Below, in pieces: positions 55,543-64,000 of a stretch of 64,000 nt of DNA. The notes beneath the pieces were generated by a model. That model made no database searches, was not told the origin of the DNA, and was given only the letters and a program-made list of their open reading frames with translations. The translations under genes and the position numbers were made by a program. Source of the stretch: Virgibacillus dokdonensis (GTDB lineage: Bacteria; Bacillota; Bacilli; Bacillales; Amphibacillaceae); contig NZ_LT745763.1 in NCBI RefSeq assembly GCF_900166595.1, forward strand, positions 2,100,660 through 2,164,659. Direction: 5' to 3'. The stretch's first letter is position 1, and each line of letters starts with the position of its first letter.

Positions 55543-57208
55543 AAAGAGGCTGTTGCACAATCAGGTAATTGATTGTGTAACAGCTTTTTTGTGTATACAC
55601 AAAAAAACAGACCACAAAGGGTCTGCTCTCATGTATTATTGATTTATGACAAATAAAAGAATAATACAAACCCAGTATACGCAAACTGCAGCAAATTATC
55701 AATTATATTTACCGATGGATGTAGAAGAAATGATTCCTATGGATGATTCGGTCCGGCTCCACTGCCTCTTATGTGAAAGGATGGATTATAGAGAACTACT
55801 ACAGGCATACGCTTCCAAAGGGAGAAAACCAGCAGTCGATCCAGTCATTCTATTTAAGGTCATTACCTACGCAGCCTCGCAAAAAATCTACTCTTCCCGA
55901 GGGATAGAAAAAGCATGTCGTCGGGATATCAATTTCCGTTGGCTTCTTCAAGGGTATGGCAGCTCCTGATCATTCTACTATCAGTCGTTTCAAGCAAAAA
56001 TATCTGACCGATACGGTGATGGAACAGCTCTTCTTTCAACAAGTCGTGTGGCTTTATCAACAAGAAGCGATTACCGGTGAAACCATCTATATCGATGGCA
56101 CCAAAATCGAAGCGTATGCCAACCGGTATTCTTTCGTATGGAAAAAGGCAATCACCAAACATGAAGCCAAGATGTATACCAAATGGCAAGCCCTGCTGGA
56201 ACAGATCAATACAACATACTGTCAGATTTTCACTAGTCCTTACGAGACTTTTTTAGAAGATTTGAAAAAAGTGCTTGTTTTCCTAGAGAAAGTAAAAGCG
56301 AAAGAAAACATCACGTTCGTTTATGGAAAAGGGAAAAGAAAAACGGTCCTTCAACGTTATCATGAACAAGTAAAGGAAATGCTTCAACGTAAAGAACACT
56401 ACGATACTTCCAATCAGATTATGGGAGAGAAACGAAACAGTTATTCTAAAATAGACCATAATGCCACGTTTATGCGAATGAAATTAAAGAAGCAAAAACA
56501 GACGGCCTATATCAAGCCGCAAAATCATGAACGCAAGAAAAAAGCTTCTTTCAAAAAGAACATCAGACACCGAGAAAACATGGCTTATGATAAAAGCACA
56601 GATACCTATACCTGTGCCAATAACCAGCAGCTGCATGCCATTAGAAACTACACGCGAACCTCGCAGACTGGCTATCAATCTCAGGTAACCGTCTACGAAT
56701 GTGAAGATTGTACAGGTTGTCCGCTCAAAGAAAAATGTACAAAAGCGAAAGGGAATCGCCAACTGCATGTAGCCAAGGAATTTCTGGCATACCGGGAAAC
56801 AGCGCAAGAAAATATTCTAACAGAAACAGGCACACTGTACCGTATGAATCGTTCCATTCAAGTGGAAGGGACGTTCGGCGTACTGAAGGAAGATTATCAT
56901 TTGAAGAAATTTCGTACGCGAGGAATAGGTAATGTACGAAACGAACTTTTAATCCTGGCATTTGGTTATAACCTCAATAAAATACATACGAAAATTCAAG
57001 CTAATCGCCTAAACCTCTATTATCATCCATTAAAGACAGCTTAAAAAAATAAAAAAAGGCGAGGCTTATTTAAGTGCGTCAAAAACCGATTAAATTTCCT
57101 TTTATCACCATAAATAAAATAATGCATCTTAAAACGAGCAATCTCATATATAAAAAGGAGCTGTCAGCAAATGCATATTATGCATTTTGCGACAGCTCCT
57201 TTTTTTAT
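55543..57208 (+). mobile_element. IS1182-family insertion sequence
   Basis: About 1.66 kb. Each end is itself a hairpin: left arm at 55543-55590 (GAGGCTGTTGCACAATCA with its own complement) and right arm at 57152-57208 (GGAGCTGTC..). The two ends share GCTGT-GCA-AAT as inverted repeat. The transposase has a frameshift, so the copy is probably inactive. It separates sirA from tkt. Right-end hairpin probably also ends tkt transcription. Confidence 0.75.
55646..57044 (+). pseudogene. IS1182-family transposase, frameshifted
   Basis: Two overlapping frames: 55646-55969 (MTNKRIIQTQYTQTAANYQLYLP, then RRDINFRWLLQG) and 55956-57044 (MAAPDHSTISRF, then the DDE core with YIDGTKIEAYANRYSFVWKKA and a CTGCPLKEKC cysteine pair). 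One extra T after CAAGGG near 55953 shifts the frame. Without it they form one protein of about 466 residues, usual for IS1182. Could also be a programmed shift, but no slippery heptamer stands there. Confidence 0.85.
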
Positions 57209-57213
57209 TTTAT

Positions 57214-59220
57214 TTAATCAACAAATGATTCTACATGCTTAACTACATTTTCCACGGTAAATCCATATTCTTTCATTACTTTCTCCCCATTTGCAGAGGC
57301 TCCAAAAGTATCAATACCAATAATTTTCCCGTGTTCACCTACATATCTTTCCCAACCAAATGGAGACGCCATTTCAATAGCTATCCGATTCTTGACAGTT
57401 TGAGGTAGAATTTGTTCCTGGTAGTTTTTATCCTGTGCTTTAAAACGATCCCAAGATGGCATACTTACTACACGAGCTTCTATACCTTTTTCTTTCAGTT
57501 CAGCTTGGGCACGAATCGCTAATTGTACTTCCGACCCGGTTGCCAGAAGGATTACATCAGGCGTTTCTTTATTTGCTTCACTAATAATATAAGCACCTTT
57601 TTTAACACCCTCATACGCATGTTCTTTCGTACCAGAAAGTGTAGGTAAATTTTGCCTGCTTAACACAAGTGCTGTCGGTGTATCTGTAGATTCTAAAGCT
57701 AATCGCCAAGCTGCTTGTGTTTCGTTTGCATCAGCTGGTCGGATAAGCGATAATCCAGGCATTGCTCGTAGTGAAGCAAGCTGTTCAATAGGTTCATGCG
57801 TTGGACCATCTTCCCCTACCGCAATAGAATCATGTGTAAACACGTAAGTAACAGGTGTATTCATAATTGATGCAAGACGGATGGAAGGTCGCAAATAGTC
57901 ACTAAACACAAAGAAAGTACCGGCGAATACATTTAATCCACCGTGTAATGCCATACCATTTAAAGCTGCGCCCATCGCATGCTCTCGTACACCAAACCAA
58001 ATATTTCTACCAGCATAGTTTTTACGAGAAAAATCATCTTCCCCGTTCATGGTAGTTTTATTTGAGCCAGCTAAATCAGCACTACCACCAAAGAAGTTTG
58101 GAACGGTTTTAGCAATAGCGTTCAATACTTTTCCAGAAGATGCCCTTGTAGCTAGTGTATCTTGTTCTGGTTCAAAAACTGGAAGATCTTTGTCCCAATC
58201 AGCAGGAAGTTCACCGTTGAGAGCAAGCTCAAACTGCTTAGCTAATTCTGGGTACCTCTCTTTATACATTGCTAGATGTTGATTCCAGTTTTCCTCTTCT
58301 TCAACACCTCTTTTAACTATTTTTTGGTTGAAATCTTCATATACTTCTTCGGGCACATAGAAATCTTCTTCATGTGTCCATTTATAAAATTCCTTTGTCA
58401 GTTTCACTTCATCTTCACCTAATGGAGCGCCATGTGAAGCTGACGAAGCAGATTTATTTGGAGACCCATACCCAATGATGGTTTTCACTTCAATTAAAGT
58501 TGGTTGTTTTTGATTTTCTTGCGCTGCTTTAATAGCTTGTCTAATTTCATTGACATCATTACCATCTTTGACAGTTAATACTTGCCAACCGTACGATGCA
58601 AAACGTTTTTCAATATCTTCAGAGAAAGATTTATTTAAATCTCCATCTAAAGAAATATCATTAGAATCATAAAGTGCTATCAATTTACTTAATCCCAGAT
58701 GTCCTGCTAAAGACGCCGCCTCATGAGAGATACCTTCCATTAGATCGCCATCGCTCACTATTGCATATGTAAAGTGGTCTACAACCGCAATATTTTCTTG
58801 ATTATATTTAGCAGCCAAATGTGCTTCTGCCATTGCCATACCGACAGCCATACCAATACCTTGTCCTAAAGGTCCAGTAGTTGCTTCTACTCCATCCGTA
58901 TGATGAACTTCAGGATGTCCAGGAGTCTTAGATCCCCACTGTCGAAAGGATTTTAAATCATCCATAGATACTTGATAACCTGATAAATGTAGTAAACTGT
59001 ATAATAACATAGACCCATGGCCTGCCGATAAAATAAATCGATCACGATTAAACCATTTTGAATTTTTAGGATTATGGTTCATAAATTCGGTCCATAACGT
59101 ATAAGCCATTGGCGCTGCCCCCATTGGTAGACCTGGGTGCCCAGAATTTGCATGTTCAATAGCGTCAATAGACAATGTACGGATTGTATTAATAGATTGT
59201 TGCTCAATTGTATTTGCCAT
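57214..59220 (-). CDS. tkt: Transketolase
   Basis: 668 residues. Non-oxidative pentose phosphate enzyme with thiamine diphosphate. TPP/metal motif [25 protein letters not shown], catalytic loop [11 protein letters not shown], and [27 protein letters not shown]. The open frame starts at 59259, but ATG 59220 (MANTIEQQ) after AAAGGAG is the family start. The preceding gene is ynzC as in B. subtilis. Confidence 0.96.
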   Translation of the reverse strand: MANTIEQQSINTIRTLSIDAIEHANSGHPGLPMGAAPMAYTLWTEFMNHNPKNSKWFNRDRFILSAGHGSMLLYSLLHLSGYQVSMDDLKSFRQWGSKTPGHPEVHHTDGVEATTGPLGQGIGMAVGMAMAEAHLAAKYNQENIAVVDHFTYAIVSDGDLMEGISHEAASLAGHLGLSKLIALYDSNDISLDGDLNKSFSEDIEKRFASYGWQVLTVKDGNDVNEIRQAIKAAQENQKQPTLIEVKTIIGYGSPNKSASSASHGAPLGEDEVKLTKEFYKWTHEEDFYVPEEVYEDFNQKIVKRGVEEEENWNQHLAMYKERYPELAKQFELALNGELPADWDKDLPVFEPEQDTLATRASSGKVLNAIAKTVPNFFGGSADLAGSNKTTMNGEDDFSRKNYAGRNIWFGVREHAMGAALNGMALHGGLNVFAGTFFVFSDYLRPSIRLASIMNTPVTYVFTHDSIAVGEDGPTHEPIEQLASLRAMPGLSLIRPADANETQAAWRLALESTDTPTALVLSRQNLPTLSGTKEHAYEGVKKGAYIISEANKETPDVILLATGSEVQLAIRAQAELKEKGIEARVVSMPSWDRFKAQDKNYQEQILPQTVKNRIAIEMASPFGWERYVGEHGKIIGIDTFGASANGEKVMKEYGFTVENVVKHVESFVD

Positions 59221-59320
59221 TTCAGTGTAAACTCCTTTCATAATTATGCCTATATTCATTCTATAATGAAACCTACTTTGCTACAAGTGAAATCATGCAC
59301 TTATAACAAAATAGGTATTG

Positions 59321-59554
59321 CTACTTCTTGTTATGCTTTTTTTGTAAATCTTTTACTTTTTTCGGTGTTACATCATTTCCCTCTGGATCAACTACTTTCA
59401 TTGTTTTAAACTGATTTTTAAAAGATTTTCTTACACTCTGTAAGTATTCCTGGCGTAATTTTTTTTGTTCGTTTTGTTCAGAAATAGTTAGTCCGTCCAC
59501 TTTGGATTTTCTTGCAAGCTCATTAATACGTTCGATCTTACCTTTTGAGAGCAT
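59321..59554 (-). CDS. ynzC: DUF896 family protein (YnzC)
   Basis: 77 residues, short helical protein: ERINELARKSKVDGLT then EQKKLRQEYLQSVRKSF. In B. subtilis YnzC lies in the SOS-controlled yneA-yneB-ynzC operon; function unknown. ATG 59554 with GGGAGGG upstream. Confidence 0.93.
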   Translation of the reverse strand: MLSKGKIERINELARKSKVDGLTISEQNEQKKLRQEYLQSVRKSFKNQFKTMKVVDPEGNDVTPKKVKDLQKKHNKK

Positions 59555-59742
59555 CCATCTACCCTCCCTCATGCGTATATTTTTATTCTGTTAAATCATA
59601 AGTTTTCGGTGACAAAATTGCACTCTCTTTCATTGTACAATAGATGTCATTGATATAAAACAGGTGTGCTTATCAACATGATTCCTTTACAGTACCATAT
59701 AAAAAAGAGAAGGGCAAAGAACTTGTCCTCCTGAGAATACCT

Positions 59743-60502
<760 letters not shown>

Positions 60503-60526
60503 CTAATAGCCCTCCTTATACAATAT

Positions 60527-60540
60527 AGAACTTTTGTTCG
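60527..60540. promoter_or_regulatory. LexA box (proximal to the yneA-position gene)
   Basis: AGAACTTTTGTTCG (complement CGAACAAAAGTTCT) matches the Gram-positive LexA consensus in all but one end base. Just downstream of the minus-strand -10. Confidence 0.75.
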
Positions 60541-60552
60541 CTTTCTACCCCT

Positions 60553-60580
60553 ATTATAACCGAACGCGTGACCTTGTCAA
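60553..60580 (-). promoter_or_regulatory. Sigma-A promoter of the yneA-position operon
   Basis: TTGACA (complement at 60575-60580) and TATAAT (complement at 60553-60558) with a 16-bp spacer. A degraded LexA-like element CGAACGCGTG occurs in the spacer (60561-60570). Lies between two good LexA boxes. Confidence 0.75.
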
Positions 60581-60588
60581 GTGTTTTT

Positions 60589-60602
60589 CGAACGAATGTT
60601 TG
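60589..60602. promoter_or_regulatory. LexA box (distal, near lexA)
   Basis: CGAACGAATGTTTG fits the consensus CGAACRNRYGTTYC/G. It lies upstream of the -35 of the yneA-position gene and about 63 bases before lexA, so it can control both. Confidence 0.8.
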
Positions 60603-60664
60603 CGCGAAGTTTTATCTAATGGTAAACTAAGGTTAATTAATATTATGCGCGAGGTGATAGATTC

Positions 60665-61288
60665 ATGACTAAACTTTCCAAAAGGCAACAAATGATATTA
60701 GACTATATAAAAGATGAAGTAATGCAAAAAGGGTATCCACCATCTGTAAGAGAAATTGCCAAGGCTGTGGGTTTAGCGTCTAGCTCGACTGTTCACGGGC
60801 ATTTAGCTAGAATTGAAGACAAAGGCTATATTAGACGTGACCCTACAAAGCCAAGAGCAATTGAGATCTTACATTTGGAAGAAGAGAATCCTATTCCAAA
60901 AGAAGAAGCACTTTATGCGCCTGTTATCGGGAAAGTAACAGCAGGCTTGCCCATAACAGCTGTAGAAAATATTGAAGAATATATTCCGCTTCCTGCAAAT
61001 ACGGCTAATCCTGATGATAGTCTATTTGTTTTAGTAATTGAAGGAGAGAGTATGATTGAAGCTGGAATTTTAGATGGAGATATGGTAATCGTTAAACAGC
61101 AAAACACAGCACAAAATAGCGAAATTGTTGTTGCAATGACAGCAGATAATGAAGCAACCGTAAAACGTTTTTTTAAAGAAAAAGATCATATACGATTACA
61201 ACCAGAAAATGCAACCATGGAGCCGCTTATATACGATAATGTAACCATTTTAGGGAAGGTTATTGGATTGTATCGACATATACACTAA
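60665..61288 (+). CDS. lexA: LexA repressor
   Basis: 207 residues. Repressor of the SOS genes; RecA-stimulated self-cleavage after DNA damage. The wHTH is seen in [48 protein letters not shown]. The cleavage site Ala-Gly is in GKVTAGLPI, with catalytic Ser in [12 protein letters not shown] and Lys in [11 protein letters not shown] 60665 with GAGGTGAT upstream. Divergent from the yneA-yneB operon. Confidence 0.97.
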   Translation: MTKLSKRQQMILDYIKDEVMQKGYPPSVREIAKAVGLASSSTVHGHLARIEDKGYIRRDPTKPRAIEILHLEEENPIPKEEALYAPVIGKVTAGLPITAVENIEEYIPLPANTANPDDSLFVLVIEGESMIEAGILDGDMVIVKQQNTAQNSEIVVAMTADNEATVKRFFKEKDHIRLQPENATMEPLIYDNVTILGKVIGLYRHIH

Positions 61289-61312
61289 AAAACTGCCAGT
61301 TGGCAGTTTTTT
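61287..61312 (+). terminator. Terminator of lexA
   Basis: Perfect stem AAAAAACTGCCA (61287-61298) and TGGCAGTTTTTT (61301-61312) with a T-run, beginning inside the stop codon. Confidence 0.85.
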
Positions 61313-61368
61313 TTGTGTATAAATATTGGGTTACTATGAATTTTGTTTTGTCATCATTCCCCCGTATA

Positions 61369-62174
61369 TTAGACAGGACAATAAATATGCACATAGTAAA
61401 CGGGGCTCTTTTCCTTAATTTGTGATAGATAAAACAATGAATAGCAGTATTCTTCTAGACGCAACTGATGTGTAATGGCATGTTCCTTTGCTTCATTCAA
61501 TATTTCTTGCATCTTTCTCATATCAGAAAAAGGATTCCCGACAAAATTATAACGAAGTGCTGTTGGAAAACTAATTTTTTTGATATCTTGATCGATACTA
61601 GAAATAATGTTAGAGCAATATACTTCTCCTTTTTTAGGATGATGAAAATCTCTTAAGTTGTTTTGATAAACAATCATCGAAGTCTTATTCCAAAAAACAT
61701 CTTCTTGGGAGTCATACAGATTGGATTCATTAATATTGAAGCCTTTATCATCAGCTGTAAAGTTAAATCCATCACAGGTAAATATATAATTATCCTTAAC
61801 CACTTCCCACATATTTGGTTTTGTTTGAAAAGAGGCTAGCCTTCTATTTAACTCTTGTAAAAAATAGATTTTTTTATCTAATAACTCTCTCTCTAGCAAT
61901 AATGTCTCTAAATAACTCTCGTTAAATTTCGATACATCTGTCAAATCTTTATAATCAAGCCAGTTCTTAATTGTTTTTAAAGGTACACCTAATTCACGCA
62001 ACCAAGTGTTACATTACTAAACTTCAAAGCGTCATTCAAAGAATAATACCTATATTTATTATCTTTAACAACAGAAGGAGTAACTAAATTCTCTTTATCG
62101 TAATAGCGCACTGTATCACTAGACACTCCATGAAATTTGGCTATGTCTCCTGTTTTAAAATATTTCTCAGCCAT
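61369..62174 (-). pseudogene. MerR-family regulator, frameshifted
   Basis: Two frames make one protein of about 268 residues. The first (62174-61989) is a MerR wHTH: MAEKYFKTGDIAKFHGVSSDTVRYYDKENLVTPSVVKDNKYRYYSLNDALKFSNV. The second, overlapping frame (62001-61369) goes on with LRELGVPLKTIKNWLDYKDLTD, a coiled-coil helix and a C-terminal domain resembling a multidrug effector domain. A one-base shift near 62000-62010 disrupts the join. The neighbour at 62449 has a MerR-type promoter, so this was very likely its activator. A sequencing error remains possible. Confidence 0.75.
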
Positions 62175-62331
62175 ATGTTAAAATCTCCTTTGTTTTGTCT
62201 TTAAAAGCGACTAGCATAAGGTACCTCTACTATCTGTAGATGTTATCTAACATACTACAGAATACGTTACAATTCTAAATTTATCAACAGACGAAACGCT
62301 ACTTAACAAGACAAAAAAGAAGAAGAAATTG

Positions 62332-62363
62332 AAAAAGACCTGTAATGAACACAAGTCTTTTAC
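62332..62363 (-). terminator. Possible terminator after the oxidoreductase gene
   Basis: Imperfect hairpin of AAAAGAC/GTCTTTT arms about 90-115 bases past the stop codon. T-run on the minus strand. Weak. Confidence 0.4.
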
Positions 62364-62448
62364 TCTAGTAATATAAAAGGTGCCTGCTTGAATTCGTTTA
62401 TTCAAGACTTGAGGATAACATATGGTATTAAAAACACTTTTATTTTAA

Positions 62449-63789
62449 TTATTCAACAGCTGCGTTGCTTAATTGTGTCAGAATTTCACTATAAGACGGA
62501 TATGGATGAATTGTATCCTTTAGTTTATGGAAGGGAATATGGAATGTTTTCATAAGTTGCAATTCGCCCAATAACTCACAGGCTCTTTCCCCTAAAATAC
62601 TTGCTCCAATTATAAATCCATCTTGATCACAAATTATTTTGGCTTCTCCGGTTGTCTTTTGATCAACAACAGCCCTATCTAATTCAGAATAGCTTACTGT
62701 ATAAACATTAAACTTGTCTTGAAATTTCTCCCTTGCTTCATTTTCAGTCATCCCTGTTCTAGCCAGTTCTGGATGTGTGAAGGTGCACCAAGCTGGGTGT
62801 TGCTCTATTGGGGTATGCATTTCTAAAAATGCATGTCGCATTGCCTGTTTAGCTTGAAATCCAGCCATATGAGAAAATAAATAAGGACCAACCACATCTC
62901 CTACAGCATAAATGTTGCGAACTGAAGTTTCATTATATTCATTAACTTCAATGCCCTTGTTAGTATAGCGAATCCCCAGATCATCTAAACCAATTTTTTC
63001 TATATTCGGCTTTCTACCTAAGGCAAACAATATCTGTTCTGCTTCAATATGTTCAAGTACATCGTTCCTATCTATAGTTAGGGTTGTAGTACAATTTGCT
63101 TGTTTTACTTCAAGCGCCTTCGCGGATGTATACAGTTGCACCCCTTCCTCTTCCAACGTACCCTGGAGCTGTTGTGCTAAGCCTTTTTCCTCTCTAAATA
63201 AAATACGGTCAGCCATTTCAACTAGTTTTACTTGCACTCCTAAACGTTGAAAAGCTTGCGTTAATTCAACACCAATAGGGCCACCCCCTACAACGATTAG
63301 ATTGTTTGGTAAATCTTCAAGTTGAAAGACGTTCTCATTTGTTAAATAGTTAACCTGATTAATTCCTTTAATAGAAGGAATAAGAGCTCTTGATCCAGTG
63401 GCAATAACTATTTTTTCAGCAGTAATGGTTTCATGAGCTACACGTATGCTGTGTTGATCGTTAATTTTCGCATCACCTTGAATATATTCAATACCTGCAG
63501 CTTGTAATTGCTCTACTGCCTCCGCTTGATGCGCTTTTTCTATTAATTGACGAACTTTACTCATTATTTGCTTCCCGTCTACTTCAATGTTGGCATATTT
63601 TTTCGCCGCATGAATTTCATCAGCAAGTTGAATAAGTGCTTTACTTGGAATACAACCCGCCCAAGTACATTCTCCACCTGGCTTATATTTGTCAACTAAT
63701 ACAACTTTTTTTCCCATACTAATTGCTTCCATAGCGGTGTTTAGACCACCTGCTCCTGCACCAATTATTGCTACATCATATGTGAACAT
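62449..63789 (-). CDS. Pyridine nucleotide-disulfide oxidoreductase (dihydrolipoyl dehydrogenase/MerA-like)
   Basis: 446 residues. FAD motif VAIIGAGAGGLNTA, redox disulfide GGECTWAGCIPSKAL (C-x4-C), NAD(P) motif LIVVGGGPIGVELTQAF, and second FAD motif IYAVGDVVG. The C-terminal dimer domain carries the active-site base in TIHPYPSYSEIL. The class covers lipoamide dehydrogenase, mercuric reductase and related enzymes; it lacks the C-terminal Cys pair of MerA and E2-partner genes are not adjacent, so the electron acceptor is unknown. ATG with AAAGGAG about 10 bases before. Expressed from a MerR-type promoter (63829-63859). Confidence 0.9.
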   Translation of the reverse strand: MFTYDVAIIGAGAGGLNTAMEAISMGKKVVLVDKYKPGGECTWAGCIPSKALIQLADEIHAAKKYANIEVDGKQIMSKVRQLIEKAHQAEAVEQLQAAGIEYIQGDAKINDQHSIRVAHETITAEKIVIATGSRALIPSIKGINQVNYLTNENVFQLEDLPNNLIVVGGGPIGVELTQAFQRLGVQVKLVEMADRILFREEKGLAQQLQGTLEEEGVQLYTSAKALEVKQANCTTTLTIDRNDVLEHIEAEQILFALGRKPNIEKIGLDDLGIRYTNKGIEVNEYNETSVRNIYAVGDVVGPYLFSHMAGFQAKQAMRHAFLEMHTPIEQHPAWCTFTHPELARTGMTENEAREKFQDKFNVYTVSYSELDRAVVDQKTTGEAKIICDQDGFIIGASILGERACELLGELQLMKTFHIPFHKLKDTIHPYPSYSEILTQLSNAAVE

Positions 63790-63828
63790 TGTACAACTAC
63801 TCCTTTATCTATAGTTACTATGTTTGTA

Positions 63829-63859
63829 AGTATAAACTATGGAACGATTCCAGAGTCAA
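63829..63859 (-). promoter_or_regulatory. MerR-type promoter with 19-bp spacer
   Basis: Minus-strand -35 TTGACT (63854-63859) and -10 TATACT (63829-63834) separated by 19 bp. The spacer carries a dyad CTATGGAA-CGA-TTCCAGAG (63837-63855). Overlong spacer plus dyad between -35 and -10 is the mark of MerR activators. 40 bases upstream of the oxidoreductase start. Confidence 0.75.
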
Positions 63860-64000
63860 TACGTATTGCCATACTCCGGCTTACAAAACTGGATACACAG
63901 AAATCTGTAGTTCACTCGAATCTGGTTTCTTGCGTTATATTTAGGTTTTACTTTGTATGGAAATCACAAGGATCATCCGAAGTGTAGTAGCATATTTTTC

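Noticed and set aside
55646..55969. Programmed frameshift in the IS1182 transposase
   Set aside because: No slippery heptamer at the join, and one extra T explains the shift; IS1182 transposases are normally a single frame.
56484..56961. Minus-strand frames inside the IS1182 transposase
   Set aside because: Antisense shadows of the transposase.

Overview
This window reads as chromosome of a low-GC, endospore-forming Bacillaceae species. The evidence is the AAGGAGG-type ribosome binding sites, frequent TTG and GTG starts, spore genes (tlp, a sirA homologue) and a long block in the Bacillus subtilis lexA-to-parC gene order. A Virgibacillus/Oceanobacillus-type halotolerant genus is my inference only. 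No rRNA, tRNA or CRISPR array was seen.

Bases 1-9100 hold small housekeeping and stress genes: a truncated NmrA-like gene, a YqfQ-like protein, fused MsrAB, ferredoxin, acylphosphatase, and a FAD/Rieske oxidoreductase. They also hold a peptide-signalling cassette: an HTH-TPR regulator of RNPP (NprR/PlcR) type followed by a 46-residue exported-peptide gene (6285-7718). An IS3-family element (9364-11093) follows. Bases 11100-20200 carry speG, a two-gene envelope pair with Asp-box repeats, a CPBP protease, a cysteine synthase, a frameshifted isochorismatase, fetAB and a 5'-3' exonuclease. The large two-headed dynamin gene dynA is at 20231-23854.

Bases 24034-31513 are an acyl-CoA catabolic operon equivalent to B. 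subtilis yngJIHFE: acyl-CoA dehydrogenase, acyl-CoA ligase, biotin carboxylase, biotin carrier, enoyl-CoA hydratase and carboxyltransferase. It is headed by a TetR-type regulator. The HMG-CoA lyase gene (yngG) expected inside it is absent.

Bases 31756-61288 follow the B. subtilis parC-parE-yneT ... plsY ... yneR-yneQ-yneP-tlp-yneN-citB ... yneK-ccdC-yneI-ccdA-yneF-sirA-tkt-ynzC-yneB-[yneA]-lexA order. Extra genes in it are an OpuC-type osmolyte transporter, folE2, yidD, a PAS histidine kinase and an isolated MrpB-like antiporter subunit. Decayed ISL3 and frameshifted IS1182 elements also interrupt it. LexA boxes lie before parE and between lexA and the yneA position. That position holds only a 30-residue single-membrane-span peptide instead of a LysM-bearing YneA.

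Bases 61369-63859 carry a frameshifted MerR-family regulator and a pyridine nucleotide-disulfide oxidoreductase. The oxidoreductase promoter has the 19-bp spacer and dyad typical of MerR control, so a regulatory pair seems to have lost its regulator.

The most interesting items are the unannotated signalling peptide beside the RNPP regulator, the SOS-controlled micro-peptide at the yneA locus, the MerR promoter left beside its broken regulator, and three operator-like sites (Fur, CsoR and Zur type) that need explaining.
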